This document shows positions 9,765-21,499 of a stretch of DNA of 64,000 nt, piece by piece. The stretch is from contig NC_088931.1 in assembly GCF_038396675.1 (NCBI RefSeq), positions 75,163,501-75,227,500 on the forward strand, read 5' to 3'. The stretch comes from Hydra vulgaris (taxonomy: Eukaryota > Cnidaria > Hydrozoa > Anthoathecata > Hydridae). Both the position numbers and the translations under genes were made by a program. Position 1 is the stretch's first letter. Each line of letters starts with the position of its first letter. The notes beneath the pieces are model-generated. The model was not told the origin of the DNA. It saw only the letters and a program-made list of their open reading frames with translations, and ran no database searches.

Positions 9765-11117
9765 TTAGGCAACAAAAAACCAGTAAACAGTGTTTCGAGC
9801 TCTAGCTTTCGTCTTTTCGGTGCCAAAGTGTGATAAATGAAGCTGTCTTAATATGAGGGATCTCATAGCAGTTGGTATGACTATTTTATTTTCTTTAAGA
9901 ATTATTCCCTCTGCTAGGTGTAAGTTGTTTCTGATGGGCCAATATTTCTTTTCTTCACTGCAAAGTATTTGTCGGTTTCGGGGCCAACTATAAGTTATAT
10001 AGTTTGTTATTTGAGAGAGCGCAGGGTCAAGTTTAGTGTCGTGCTGTAATTGCTTTAGTCTATCTGTTGATATTGGCAGATTTTGAACTAAAGTGTGGAC
10101 CATAACGCTGCAGTCCTCATTTAGGCTATCATCCTCGTCAAAATTGTTGAGGTGGGCGCGTGATAAAGAGTCAGCAATGTGTAGATCTTTTCCTGGAACA
10201 TATTTTACTACTATTTGATATTTTTGGAGTCTTATCAGAAGTCTTTGTATGCGAGGTGGTGCTTCTGACAGCGGCTTGTGTAAAATGTATTCAAGAGGCT
10301 TGTGATCACTTTCTATAGAGACCTGTCGCCCATAGGTATATTGGTTGAAACGTTCACAAGCAAAAACAATTGCTAAAAGTTCTTTCTCTATCTGGGCATA
10401 TCTCTGTTCTGCTATAGTTAAACTACGAGATGTATAGCTGATCGGGTGACCTTCTTGCATAATACAGGCTCCTAATCCGTGTGAAGATGCATCTACCTGA
10501 ATCTGGACATCTTTTGATGTGTCAAAGAATGAGAGTACAGGAGAAGATGAAAGAACCTGTTTAATTTTTTCCCTAGCACTGGTATGTTCATGGTTCCATG
10601 ACCAGAGTATGTCTTTTTTAAGCAGCTGGCGGAGGGGAGCTGTTAACTCCGACATATTTGGGATGAATTGTCGCAGATAGTTAACTATTCCTAAGAGCCG
10701 TTGCAAATCTGCTTGACATGCAGGCAATGGGTATGCAGATATGGCTTTGGTTTTATCAGGATCAATTCTTATTCCTTCATGACTGATTATATTCCCGAGA
10801 TACTTGACTTCAGGTACTCGAAATTGTATTTTTTTTAGGTTGAATCTAATGTTTCTCTCACGAGCTCGTTGTAGAATTTGTTTAAAAATTGTATCATGCT
10901 CTGCATCTGTTTTAGCTGCAATGATCAAGTCATCGTGGATAGCCAGAACATTAGAAATATCACCAAAGTTAATTTCAATCATCTCTTGTGCAGCATCCGA
11001 TGCGCATGATATGCCAAATGGCATGCGGTTGAATTTGTATCGACCATAAGGAGTGTTAAATGTGCATAGCTCTGAAGAAGGTTCATCTAGTTTTATGTGC
11101 CAATAGCAATCAGCCAT
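9765..11117 (-). pseudogene. Reverse transcriptase - RNase H of gypsy Pol
   Basis: A 450-residue ORF. It starts inside the RT palm (MADCYWHIKLDEPSSELC). It continues through the polymerase active-site block (LAIHDDLII, with His where Tyr or similar is usual but both Asp present), thumb/connection, then RNase H (QIQVDASSHGLGACIM, EKELLAIVFACERF, SIESDHKPLEY). The last 30 residues are the His-x3-His start of the integrase zinc-binding domain (LHLSHFGTEK). The 5' part of RT lies in another frame at 11204-12226, the two being separated by a slippage-like insertion. Confidence 0.88.
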
Positions 11118-11203
11118 GTCTATGACAGTAAAAACTTTGTTGCCACAAAGTTTGCTAGAGATTTCTTCTGTAGATGTTTTGTTTTGTCTGTCTTTTGTTT
11201 GTC

Positions 11204-12226
11204 TTAAAACAACTGTTTTGTTTGTCTTAAAGTTTTGTATTGTCTTAAAACAGACTTGTTTAGTTCTTTCGGATCAATGCATAATCTTAAGGACCCATCT
11301 TTTTTTTCTACGATGACCATTGAGTGTACCCAAGGTGTAGGTTTAGAAATCTTTGAGATAACTGAGGCTTTTACAAGACGGTCAAGTGTGCTTTTAAGTT
11401 TAGGTAGGACAGTCATTGGTACTTTCCTTGGTGCATGAATGACTGGGATTGCATTTTTAGCAACTGCGATATGATAGTTTCCTTTAACTACACCAAGGCC
11501 GGTAAAAACGTCACCATAATGTTTAAAAATGTCAGCTTTATCAATTTCAACATCGTTAATGTTTAGTATTTCAAGAGATTTGCAGGAACTTAGACCAAGA
11601 AGTGGTTTTACATCAGAAAGAGATACAACAAAAAATTGGCACACTCGTGAAATGTTATTCTTTTTAACAGTCAAATTGCAAGTTCCTAGTACATGAATAT
11701 TGTTTCCACCATATGATTTTAGTCTAGTTATTGTTTTTTTGAGAGGAGGTCTTCCAGGAATAGAGTTGTAGACGTTGTATGGAATGACGTTGTATGGAAT
11801 GACGTTGCATTGGGCTCCAGTATCTAATTTAAATGTTATATTTTTGTTGTTGACTGTAATATTTGTGGTTAAATCGTCAGTGCATTCCATCGATGCTGCA
11901 ACATGATGAATATATAACTCTGCAACGTTAAGGTTGACTTCCTTTTGATCGACTTGGTCAATACGATTAGAATTAAAGCGATTAGTTTTGGATCGGCACC
12001 TTCTAGCAAAATGGTTTAGTTTTCCACATGCTGTGCACTTTAGGCCATATGCTGGGCAAAACGAGGTAGTATGTTGTGATTCACAGTAGTAGCAAGATTT
12101 TTGTAAAGGTCTATCAATCTTTAGGGAGTTGAATTTAGATTTGTTTCCATGTTTGTTTATAGAATCTGCCTGGATTGTATTTTCGAATGCTTTTAGTTGC
12201 GTTTTCGATGTTTCATATGCTCTCAT
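11204..12226 (-). pseudogene. Gag zinc knuckle - protease - RT start of gypsy element
   Basis: A 340-residue ORF with two Cys/His clusters, the second being CTACGKLNHFARRC (C-x2-C-x4-H-x4-C). It then has an aspartic protease with FKLDTGAQCNVIPYN, and the first RT blocks (PTPWVHSMVIVEKKDGSLRL, CIDPKELNK). Two small defects are visible. A 15-bp tandem duplication just after the protease active site repeats VIPYN. At 11130-11270 a TTTGTCTTAAAAC-like motif is repeated, replaces the expected RT sequence and shifts the frame. Confidence 0.85.
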
Positions 12227-12239
12227 AAAATTTATTGTT

Positions 12240-12712
12240 TTTTCTAGAGTGAGCTCAGTGTCCGAAGTAGTCGTTCTCTGGCAGCTTTAGAGTCGATACC
12301 ACAGACTATTCTGTCACGTATTAAACTTTCTTCGAGGGTTCCAAACTCGCATGTTTTAGCTTTATTTCGTAAATCAATCAAGAAGTCAGTAAATAGTCTG
12401 CTGTCTTGCACACAAGTATTGAATAAATAACGTTCATAAGTTATGTTTTCTTTTTGGGCTGAAATAACATTCAAACTTTTGAACTAAAGGTGTTAATTTA
12501 TCATTTTCTTCGATTGTGAAAATGAATGTATCGTATACTCTTAAAGCGTCTTTGCCAATCATATGAAGGAAAACGGCACATTGAATATCTTCATTTTTAT
12601 CATTGACTTCTGAAACTATTTTATAAAGATTCCATCTCTGCTTCTATTTTCGCCAGTTTTCTGAAACATTGCCATTTAAATTCATGGCCTCTAATGGTCT
12701 AAGCTGTTCCAT
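12240..12712 (-). pseudogene. Gag (capsid region) of gypsy element
   Basis: Minus-strand reading gives a Gag-like start at about 12712, followed by NWRK, a stop, and then a block with AVFLHMIGKDALRVYDTF. It continues into the ORF at 12244-12474 (LIDLRNKAKTCEFGTLEESLIRD). At least one stop and one frameshift break it. The order (capsid, then zinc knuckle) fits the following frame at 11204-12226. Confidence 0.75.
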
Positions 12713-12727
12713 TTTAAATTAAATACA

Positions 12728-12745
12728 GGTTTACTTCTGGTACCA
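12728..12745 (-). other. Primer-binding site
   Basis: On the minus strand TGGTACCAGAAGTAAACC directly follows the 5' LTR with no gap. It begins with the TGG expected to pair with a tRNA 3' CCA. I did not identify the tRNA. Confidence 0.75.
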
Positions 12746-12881
12746 TGTAATATTCTAAGGATAATGCTAGATTAAGAATCAAATACAACATAAAGTTTAA
12801 AGCGTGCATACCGCCATATTTATTTTAAGTAATAATGATAACACGAGGCATATGTGTATTATGCCGAACACGGATATTACA
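12746..12881 (-). repeat. 5' LTR (136 bp)
   Basis: The same length as the 3' LTR with 4 substitutions. Plus-strand termini are TGTAATATTC and GGATATTACA, a near inverted repeat. Confidence 0.93.
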
Positions 12882-12886
12882 GTTTT
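12882..12886. repeat. Target-site duplication GTTTT, right
   Basis: It matches 8983-8987. Confidence 0.9.
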
Positions 12887-12919
12887 AATTTCTTCCTATA
12901 ATTGACAATAAATAAATAA

Positions 12920-14270
<1,351 letters not shown>

Positions 14271-14271
14271 A

Positions 14272-14554
14272 GCGAAAGATACTATGACTCAAAATGAGGT
14301 TTTGATTTTTCAAAAATCGGAGACCAGATATCATTCTGATTAAGGGAGAAATGAAGGAGAATGCTGTTACATCGACTGATTTAGGCAAAACATGCAAGTG
14401 AATGCTGCTACATTGACTAAGGGTTTTGGTTGGGGCAAGTATAAATCAGTCGATGTAGCTACCCTTTCATACATTTCTCCCTAAATCAGTATGATATCTG
14501 GTCTCCGTTTTTTGAAAAATCAAAACCTCATTTTGAGTTATAGTATCTTTCGCT
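14272..14554. mobile_element. Foldback MITE
   Basis: About 110-bp arms (14272-14382 and 14442-14554) are reverse complements with a few mismatches. They run from GCGAAAGATACTAT through GGAGACCAGATATCAT to ACATCGACTGATTTA. The loop is about 60 bp. There is no coding capacity. A clear target duplication was not found, so the exact ends are uncertain. Confidence 0.8.
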
Positions 14555-14624
14555 TTCCTCAATAGCGTGGCACAGATGTTTAGCACAAATATTGGTTCCG
14601 TAAAACACGGAATTCTACGTTTTT

Positions 14625-15388
14625 TATCATGTTGTTCAAACAAAGGACAAATTACAAAGACCGCAGCTGTCCCCTAAACCTGATTGACTAGCTGTTTGTT
14701 GTAAAGAAACAAACTTTCTTTTTATCGATAACATAATTATTAAAAGAGTTCTACTGACAAGATTTTTTGGTGTATATATCGATGAAAATCTTAATTGGAA
14801 AAGCCACATTGCTAACTTGTGCAATAAAATTTCAAAGAGTATAGGCATTTTAAACAAAATAAGAAACTTTCTAGATAAACATACCTTAACTCAGTTATAC
14901 TATTCGCTAATTCATTGCCATATTTATTATGCAAACATTGCTTGAGGTAGCACTTATAAAAGTAAATTTAAACCTCTCTATCGGCAACAGAAACATATAG
15001 TAGGCCTTATAAATTTCAAGGATCGTTTTGCTCACGCCAAGCCTCTTTTATATGATATGAAAGCACTCAATATATATGAGTTAAATGTTTTTAATATTCT
15101 TTGTTTTATGTATAAATGCAAGACCCACCTATCACCCGTTTCTTCTCGTAACTTGTATTTACAAAGAGTTAGAAATAAATATATTTTAAGGAACGATAAT
15201 TTAATTCGACAACCATTTTCTCAAACTAATTTTAGAAAACTTTTTATTTCATTTTGCAGACTATTTTTATGGAATAGTATAGTTCTAAATACTTCTAAAG
15301 ATTTTTCTCAAGAATGTAATTTTGATTCTTTTAAACAAAATCCTAAAAAACTCATTTTTCCAACTGAAAATATACTAATCTATTTTTA
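14625..15388 (+). pseudogene. LINE (CR1/L2-like) ORF2 C-terminal fragment
   Basis: Joining frames by eye gives the tail of a non-LTR reverse transcriptase: a FxGVYIDENLNWKSHI block, a KISKSIGILNKI block, a YRQQKH block, and the ORF at 15057-15389 (KALNIYELNVFNILCFMYKCKT). The same blocks occur on the minus strand at 62542-63680, so they are one family. It is 5'-truncated, as is usual for LINEs, and interrupted by stops. A 3' UTR follows with the conserved hairpin at 15493-15550. Confidence 0.75.
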
Positions 15389-15492
15389 AATTTTGAATTT
15401 ATTTGAAAATCCCTTATCTATATTAGTATATGTATATATTTAATGTATATTCTTTTTTTATTTATTTTTTTGTTTGTTTTTTTATTTACTAG

Positions 15493-15550
15493 CGATTAAC
15501 GGTTTTTTCTCTGACAAGACCTGATGGTCTTCTTTGAGTATCCGCGTTTT
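15493..15550 (+). other. LINE 3' UTR hairpin motif, copy 1
   Basis: AAGACC-TGAT-GGTCTT stem-loop (15516-15531) preceded by a GGTTTTTTCTCTGAC tract and followed by CCGCGTT. It lies about 105 bp after a LINE ORF2 end. Similar modules occur at 20641-20700, 49167-49230 and 62359-62407. Confidence 0.7.
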
Positions 15551-15960
15551 TTATATACTCAGCTTTTTTTTTTTTTTATCATGATATAGTAGTACCCAGT
15601 TATCGCTATAATCGAAAAATTGGTTATGATCTGCATGTTTTCTACAAGCGATTTCAAAAAACATCTTTGCATTACTTTGCCTTGGGACATATATAGGCAA
15701 TTTACTTCCTCTCATAATGTTAATTTCATCTTTACCATTATATTTCATAATACCAACATTTATCGTAACATTCTCAATAGAACATTCTTTTTAGAGAGTC
15801 ATTGGAAATTATTGTTGAAAAAGATTTTCTTTTAAATCTAGATGTCCTCTCGACAGTTTTATAGTTTTGAAATTCACTAAGAACAAGTTTTTCATTTATG
15901 CGACTATTTACTTCCACTCTTTCTTTAGTCTTTCTATTATTTCCACAGAGTGTACGGAGA
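15551..15960 (-). pseudogene. Unidentified degenerate gene fragment
   Basis: The ORF 15551-15748 (KLPIYVPRQSNAKMFFEIACRKHADHNQFF) is preceded on the same strand by another coding-like stretch containing ERVEVNSRINEKLVLSEFQNY. Composition suggests former protein-coding sequence. A link to the repeated HECT-ligase-like family is possible but unproven. Confidence 0.3.
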
Positions 15961-16069
15961 TTGTCCTCATGATTAAGATTAGCTCAACATGAGGCACAGT
16001 ATGACGCCATCTTTATAAATTTTAGGACTTAAAAATATGAAAATATTTTAATCATATTTCTAAATTTTA

Positions 16070-16508
16070 AACAAACTTTGCGATTTGAAAAATATTTCTG
16101 GATTTAAAATGTTTTTTGCGATTTAAAATATATTTCTACATTAAAAATATATTTTGCGATTTAAAATATATTTCTGGATTTAAAATATATATTTCTCGAT
16201 TTGAAAGATATTTTTTTGATGAGCTTTCTCGGCTTCCATAATAATCATTAAAATGTGTTTTCCGATTTGAAATATATTTCGCGATTTAAACAATATTTTG
16301 CGATTAAAAATATACATTTTTGGATTTAAAATATATTTTCCGATTTGAAATATATTTCTGGATTTAAAATGTTTTTTGCGATTTAAAATATATTTCTACA
16401 TTAAAAATATATTTTGCGATTTAAAATATATTTCTGGATTTAAAATATATATTTCTCGATTTGAAAGATATTTTTTTGATGAGCTTTCTCGGCTTCCATA
16501 ATAATCAA
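16070..16508. repeat. 250-bp tandemly duplicated AT repeat
   Basis: A block of GATTTAAAATATATTTC units ending in GAGCTTTCTCGGCTTCCATA is present twice with a 250-bp offset (compare 16131 and 16381). A third, partial copy lies at 27515-27610, so the sequence is dispersed. Confidence 0.8.
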
Positions 16509-16609
16509 CCAAAACAAGCAGACATTTTTAACTATCTAGTTAGCGCATAATATTTTACGCGCTATGTTTATATATAAATTTATCTGCCTAAAATTTAAAT
16601 TATTTTGAA

Positions 16610-16848
16610 GACGACCTTTAAACGTCTTTTAGACGTTTTATTTTTGAGGTAATTAGGACGTCTAAAGTAGGTCTTAGAGACGTCAATAGGACGTTTAAAT
16701 ATGGACGTCCTAATAATATTATATTGTAGACGTCACAAGGACGTATTAAAGACGTCTTCACCGGACGTCTTTAGGACGTCTTAACTTGGTCTGAGACGTC
16801 GCAACCTAATTAAGACATCCGTCTGATTGACGTCTATGCCCGCTGAGC
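16610..16848. mobile_element. GACGTC-array element ending in GCCCGCTGAG
   Basis: More than ten GACGTC/GACGTT/GACGTA motifs occur within about 240 bp, in an otherwise CpG-poor AT-rich context. The right end GCCCGCTGAG resembles the GCCCGCTGGG end of the 28684-31116 element. The left end is not resolved. No ORF. Confidence 0.55.
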
Positions 16849-16849
16849 T

Positions 16850-18452
16850 TATGTTGCTTATTTATTTTTGTGTTGCTTTTTAAAAGAGTTTATCCAGACT
16901 TGCAACAATTAATCTTAAAACTTTCTTGAATGAAAAACAACATTGCTCAAAGTATGTTTCTTATTTGTTATCTACTTATTCACATTTTTGAGTTTTCAAA
17001 TAAATAAATAGAGTACATAACACATTAATGCGTAATAAGGGTTTTCAATAACAATTTTGTTCAGTTTTTTAGGTCGAATGCCGCCTTTTATGACTGATTT
17101 TCGAAAGTTCCTACATAGCAGAATTTGAAAAATGTTCTGAATGTTGATCGTTTTATAGAAGTTTCGTTAATCTTCATAGTATTTACCGAAAGCTTTATAA
17201 TAATGAAACAATAGCTCAAGTTGCTTTAACAAATACTTTTATATGTTAAATTTATTTTTTATGTAATATTTTTTATTACAATAAAGGTTTTTATCTTTAT
17301 TTTATCTCAAGAAAATATTTTTTTTATTTCTCACATAGATTTATATTTTTTTTTCTTGGAAATAATTTTAATATGGATATATTGGCCATTTTTGCTTTGT
17401 TTTTTTTTATTTCCGTTATTTTTGTACGTGAATGGAAAACATTTATAATTTTATCACTTGGGTGATTACGGATCTATATAATTCCTTTCCCATTAAATTT
17501 GTGTTTGTACCGAGATTCGGTACAAATAGTAGCTATAATAATTGAAAGAATCGCAAAAACCGGTATTAAAACAATTGAAAGCTTAATTGAAAGATCATGT
17601 TAAGAGTTTATTGCAGAAATATTTTTATAAGAATTGTCAAACAAATAAAATCATTATTAAAACAAATAGAACTTATTTGACATAACTAGGATCAGTGTCC
17701 CGTTTTCAGTGTCCTCTTTTTCTTTTTAAACAAATCTAAATGAGAGGGCTTAAAATTATTATTCTATAAAAACTTTATTACAGCCTTTAGCCTTATAAAA
17801 TTTTATTAGAGCCAACGCTGGAAGAAATATTACGCAACTGTCATTTTTAATAAAGATACTTTTGTAATGTAAAAAATATTGAAGTAAATTAGTATTGTTC
17901 ATTGTTAACCAAAAGCCAAAAATTTTAAATCAATTTATTTTTTGCCGTAAAGTAAGAATTATCGAAGCAAAGAAACCAAATTATGAACAAGTTGAGGTAT
18001 AGTCGGTTGTGGAATGTAGTTACCATGACCCTTTTTATACAGTTCGTAACAGCTCTTTGTAAAGTATATTAGATTTTTGTAATTTTAATTTTTGATAAAG
18101 TGTATCAATATTTTTATTTTAAGTCATATTATATATTTTAGTCATAGTTTATATTATTTAATATTGCCGAATTTAATAGTGTTAGTAGTAGTTGTTGTAG
18201 TAGTGTTAGTGCTCATTCGAGCGTGTTTGAAATTGAACCCTTGTCAGCCATTGCAACCGAGGTAGTGGTGAGAAAGAGTCGCAGCACTTTGTTTTATTAG
18301 AGATGTTAAAACATACTGAAACATTTATCAAGTTTTTTAGTTTGATTTTCACTTAAAAATTGTATTGCGTAAAGCTCTCCTTAACTTTGATCTATATCAT
18401 TTATTTCTGTTAAAAAAATTGTTATATAGTTTTAAAAATTTCGTTTTAATAA
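16850..18452. other. No gene seen; AT-rich
   Basis: An AT-rich stretch with scattered short ORFs only. The region near 18190-18290 is less AT-rich but shows no recognisable product. Confidence 0.5.
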
Positions 18453-18530
18453 CGTGCCAGCGTGGCCGAGTGGATAGCACGCCGAGCTTCTGAACAAGTA
18501 AGCCGTGATTCGAGTCCTACCACTTGCAAC
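18453..18530 (+). ncRNA. tRNA-like Pol III unit (SINE head)
   Basis: It contains a canonical A box (TGGCCGAGTGG, 18463-18473) and a B-box-like element (GATTCGAGTCC, 18507-18517) with tRNA-like spacing. The ends do not form a good acceptor stem and there is no clear Leu/Ser-type variable arm. A tRNA-derived SINE head or tRNA pseudogene is therefore more likely than a functional tRNA. An oddly placed (TG)n tract follows. Confidence 0.5.
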
Positions 18531-18607
18531 TTTTTTATTAAATTTTTTCGATTATATTAAAATTCAAATTACTTTGATGTTTTATAAAAATCTGAGCTTG
18601 AATACGT

Positions 18608-18610
<3 letters not shown>

Positions 18611-18687
<77 letters not shown>

Positions 18688-18712
18688 TATGCATGTATGT
18701 GTGTATGTATGT
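18611..18712. repeat. (TG)n microsatellite
   Basis: About 75 bp of pure TG followed by degenerate TGTATG units. Confidence 0.95.
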
Positions 18713-18733
18713 AGGAATTAGGCATCAATAAAT

Positions 18734-19025
18734 CAAATAAACTTGGCAACGATTATCAGACAAATTAAGGAAGTATTAGAAATTTATTGAAGAAGTATTG
18801 GCACAATAACTAATATTTATTTTAGTTAAAGTTTAAAACGTTAGAAACGTAAAAAACTAACAAAAGTTCAGAACTTTTTCTTTTTAAACAAATACATAAT
18901 AGAAATAAGTAATCTATAGTAGCAACACAATACCCAAAAGATATTTTACAGGAAGGGGGGGGAAGGAGGAAGGGGGGAATTTACTAATAATTTAGTCGGC
19001 AAAGAATACATACGTTCACCACAAA
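18734..19025. repeat. Diverged copy of palindrome-centre repeat
   Basis: It aligns with 2308-2606 over its whole length (shared TTGGCAACGATT, AAGTTTAAAACGTT, AACACAATACCC, AAGATATTTTACAG, GTCGGCAAAGAATA). It crosses the palindrome breakpoint at 2449/2450 without interruption. It is a dispersed non-coding repeat of unknown class. Confidence 0.85.
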
Positions 19026-19175
19026 ACTCATTTACAGCCAACATAACACCTCCAGAAACAGTTTCTCCAACGATTGCAAGTTAGAAAAAATGTTAACTGC
19101 TGTTATTTAAATTTGTATTGCTTTATATGTTTAAATTCGTATTGTTGTATATGTTGTTAAACATGTTTGTTTGCA

Positions 19176-19410
19176 GGGCCGTCCCGAACGGGGGGTATAG
19201 GGTGTATTCCAGCCACCCCCTCCCCTCCTTACTAAAGCTGTTATCATATAAGCATTTGAGTTGGCACATTGTGCAAGTTTTGAACTATAGTTGGCAAATT
19301 GAAAATATTGAGGACCTTTTTTTTTTAGTGTCTCTAGTTGGCAGAAAATACACACAACACATCCCTCCTCACACTCCCCTTCCATGGAAGACCTCTTAGG
19401 GACTGCCCTT

Positions 19411-19411
<1 letters not shown>
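19176..19411. mobile_element. Possible MITE with AGGGC(C/A)GTCCC ends
   Basis: A GC-richer 235-bp segment starts CAGGGCCGTCCC and ends GGGACTGCCCTT, an imperfect inverted repeat. It has no coding capacity. A target duplication is not clear because the right flank is microsatellite. Confidence 0.5.
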
Positions 19412-19412
<1 letters not shown>

Positions 19413-19444
<32 letters not shown>

Positions 19445-19538
19445 TGTATGTATGTATGTATGTATGTATGTATGTATGTATGTATGTTTGTATGTATGTA
19501 TGTATATTTATGCATATATATATGTATATATAAGTATA

Positions 19539-19614
<76 letters not shown>
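19413..19614. repeat. (TATG)n then (TA)n microsatellites
   Basis: TATG units run from 19413 to about 19505, followed by a TA tract (about 19530-19611). Open frames here are artefacts. Confidence 0.95.
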
Positions 19615-19617
<3 letters not shown>

Positions 19618-19779
19618 TATTTCAAATGAAAAAATTCAACTTTATAATGGAACTTAAAGTTTCATGCCATATGGCAATCATCAGCCATATTATTTAAATG
19701 TAAAATAAAAACCGTTATAAAAATACAAGTTTAGCGTTGCAACGGCATCTGACGTCAAGTATACGTGATCCGATATTTG

Positions 19780-20103
19780 CTAATTGCCGGAATCAAAATT
19801 AGGTAGTAAAAATTTTTTCCTATGCCTACATGCAGAAACCAATTCACTTTTTTTGTTAAGTAGTAATCGACTATCAAAAGTCATATTAAAATATTTTTCA
19901 TTGATGCTAAGGTTACATTTTTTTGTAAATGGATTATAAGATTGGCATCTTTTAAATATGTTCCACTTAATTACAGGCATGTTGCCTGCGTCTTTATGTT
20001 TCCAGATTTCCTTGGAAAGTTCTGTATCATTCCTATACCTGGTTGCATTAAATGATTTAAGGTGGTTTGCAAATCTGAGCTTGAATGCGTTATATTTATA
20101 CAT
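19780..20103 (-). pseudogene. Penelope-like element, GIY-YIG C-terminal fragment
   Basis: A 107-residue ORF with [29 protein letters not shown] and a C-terminal LLNKKSELVSACRHRKKFLL. This matches the end of Penelope-type proteins, in which a GIY-YIG-like endonuclease follows the reverse transcriptase. The N-terminal GIY-YIG residues and the RT are missing, and a TA tract lies directly upstream. Family assignment is from memory of the pattern. Confidence 0.65.
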
Positions 20104-20109
20104 ATATAT

Positions 20110-20122
20110 ATGTGTGTGTACA

Positions 20123-20210
<88 letters not shown>
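20110..20210. repeat. (TA)n microsatellite
   Basis: About 85 bp of pure TA following TGTGTGTACATA. Confidence 0.95.
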
Positions 20211-20214
<4 letters not shown>

Positions 20215-20563
20215 AGCATTTATTATTGTTATAAAGTTGAATTTTCATTGCTGAGCATTTGCAGTTTTTAAAAAGGTTTTTCAATATTCTTAAACTTCTC
20301 TAATAAAACTCTTCCTGTAGGATTATTAAAAAAATGTATTTTTCGTTGCAATAAAATTAAAAACACTAAAGTAAGAAAAATACGGAAAATTGCAGTTTTA
20401 GGTTTTATTTTCCCTTTGCTTTTAAAATAGTATTAATTTTAGTATAAATTTCATGGTATTTAAAAACTTCTACTCCTTATTTATTTTTATTTTTTTGTAT
20501 TTTCCTTATTACATTTTAAAACATTTTAAAACAATACAATAACATAAACAATTACAATAAAGA

Positions 20564-20571
<8 letters not shown>

Positions 20572-20642
<71 letters not shown>
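20572..20642. repeat. (TA)n microsatellite
   Basis: 70 bp of TA directly abutting the LINE 3' hairpin module at 20641-20700. Confidence 0.95.
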
Positions 20643-20645
<3 letters not shown>

Positions 20646-20700
20646 AAAGGTCGCAAAGACTCGTAGAAGACCGTAAAGTCTTGTCGTCGAAAACTGCTAA
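20641..20700 (-). other. LINE 3' UTR hairpin motif, copy 2
   Basis: On the minus strand it has the AAGACT-TTAC-GGTCTT stem-loop, followed by CTACGAGTCTTTGCG. No LINE coding sequence is recognised next to it. Confidence 0.6.
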
Positions 20701-20704
20701 AAAA

Positions 20705-21490
20705 TGACGTGTTACATATTTATATGGTAAATATTTCACGTTGGAAATAAAAAAGTTTGTGTTATGCAATAATAAAAGAATAAAAAGATTTTAAACTAAA
20801 ATAAAGCCAATAAAAAAAGTCCTTAGCAGTGTCCTCTAGAAGCCTTTGATTGATAGTAGATTGTCCTCTTTTACAACATTTTTAATAAACTGACACATTT
20901 AGTTTTATTTTATAAATACTTAAATTAATTTCGTTTCAGAAGATCGAAAGTAAGATTTTATAACATTAAATGCAATGTTTTTTACAAAAGCATTTCGTGA
21001 TGTTCTTCATTTGTTATACTAAGTGATTCAATGGTTTTGAAAAAGACAGCTTTTTCATTTACTAATTTTATATCCCTTATAAATTTTGATATACGATCAG
21101 CAGGTATCGACCTATGCAATACAAAATTGAGAATCAAAGTAATTTAAGTTTTTATTCCTATTTTCTTTGCAATCAATACTCAATACTATTACTCAAAGAT
21201 AATTTAGTATAATTTCTTACAAATAACCAAATCTGAAAATCTATTTTGTTCCACTTTGTGCGGGTTCTATAATTCCAATGACATGCTGTTTCCGTACATG
21301 CAGGAATACCACAGCCTTTTGTATGTGCATATTCAATTTTATATAAAACTGTACAGTATAAAAAAAAAACCTTTTCTCTTGGTTTTAAATAGTGTTCGTA
21401 AATAACAATGGGACCGAAAAAAACACTTTTAAAGTACAAAAAGGCCTTCTGATTCTTATATTTACCAATAAAATCCGTGTTAAACTCTTT
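20705..21490. other. No confident gene
   Basis: A minus-strand 88-residue ORF (21173-21439) with GCGIPACTETACHWNYRTR is the only coding-like piece. It has no recognised relative and no neighbours that support it. Confidence 0.3.
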
Positions 21491-21499
21491 TTTTAGAAT

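Larger units (their letters stand above)
8988..12881 (-). mobile_element. Ty3/gypsy LTR retrotransposon, short LTRs, integrase-deleted
   Basis: A complete 3894-bp insertion on the minus strand with 136-bp LTRs at both ends, a primer-binding site, a polypurine tract and a GTTTT target duplication. Gag and Pol are recognisable: zinc knuckle, protease, reverse transcriptase, RNase H, and the two ends of integrase. The integrase catalytic core is missing between the His-His zinc-binding start and the C-terminal tail, and gag and RT carry stops and frameshifts. The element is therefore defective. The LTRs differ at 4 of 136 positions, so insertion is not very recent. The protein style matches the K02A2.6-like gypsy group (from memory). 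Confidence 0.93.

Noticed and set aside
18453-18530. Functional tRNA gene
   Set aside because: The acceptor stem does not pair well and the boxes alone fit a SINE head; reported as tRNA-like only.
21173-21439. 88-residue Cys-containing minus-strand ORF as a gene
   Set aside because: No domain, no neighbours and AT-rich flanks; it cannot be supported.
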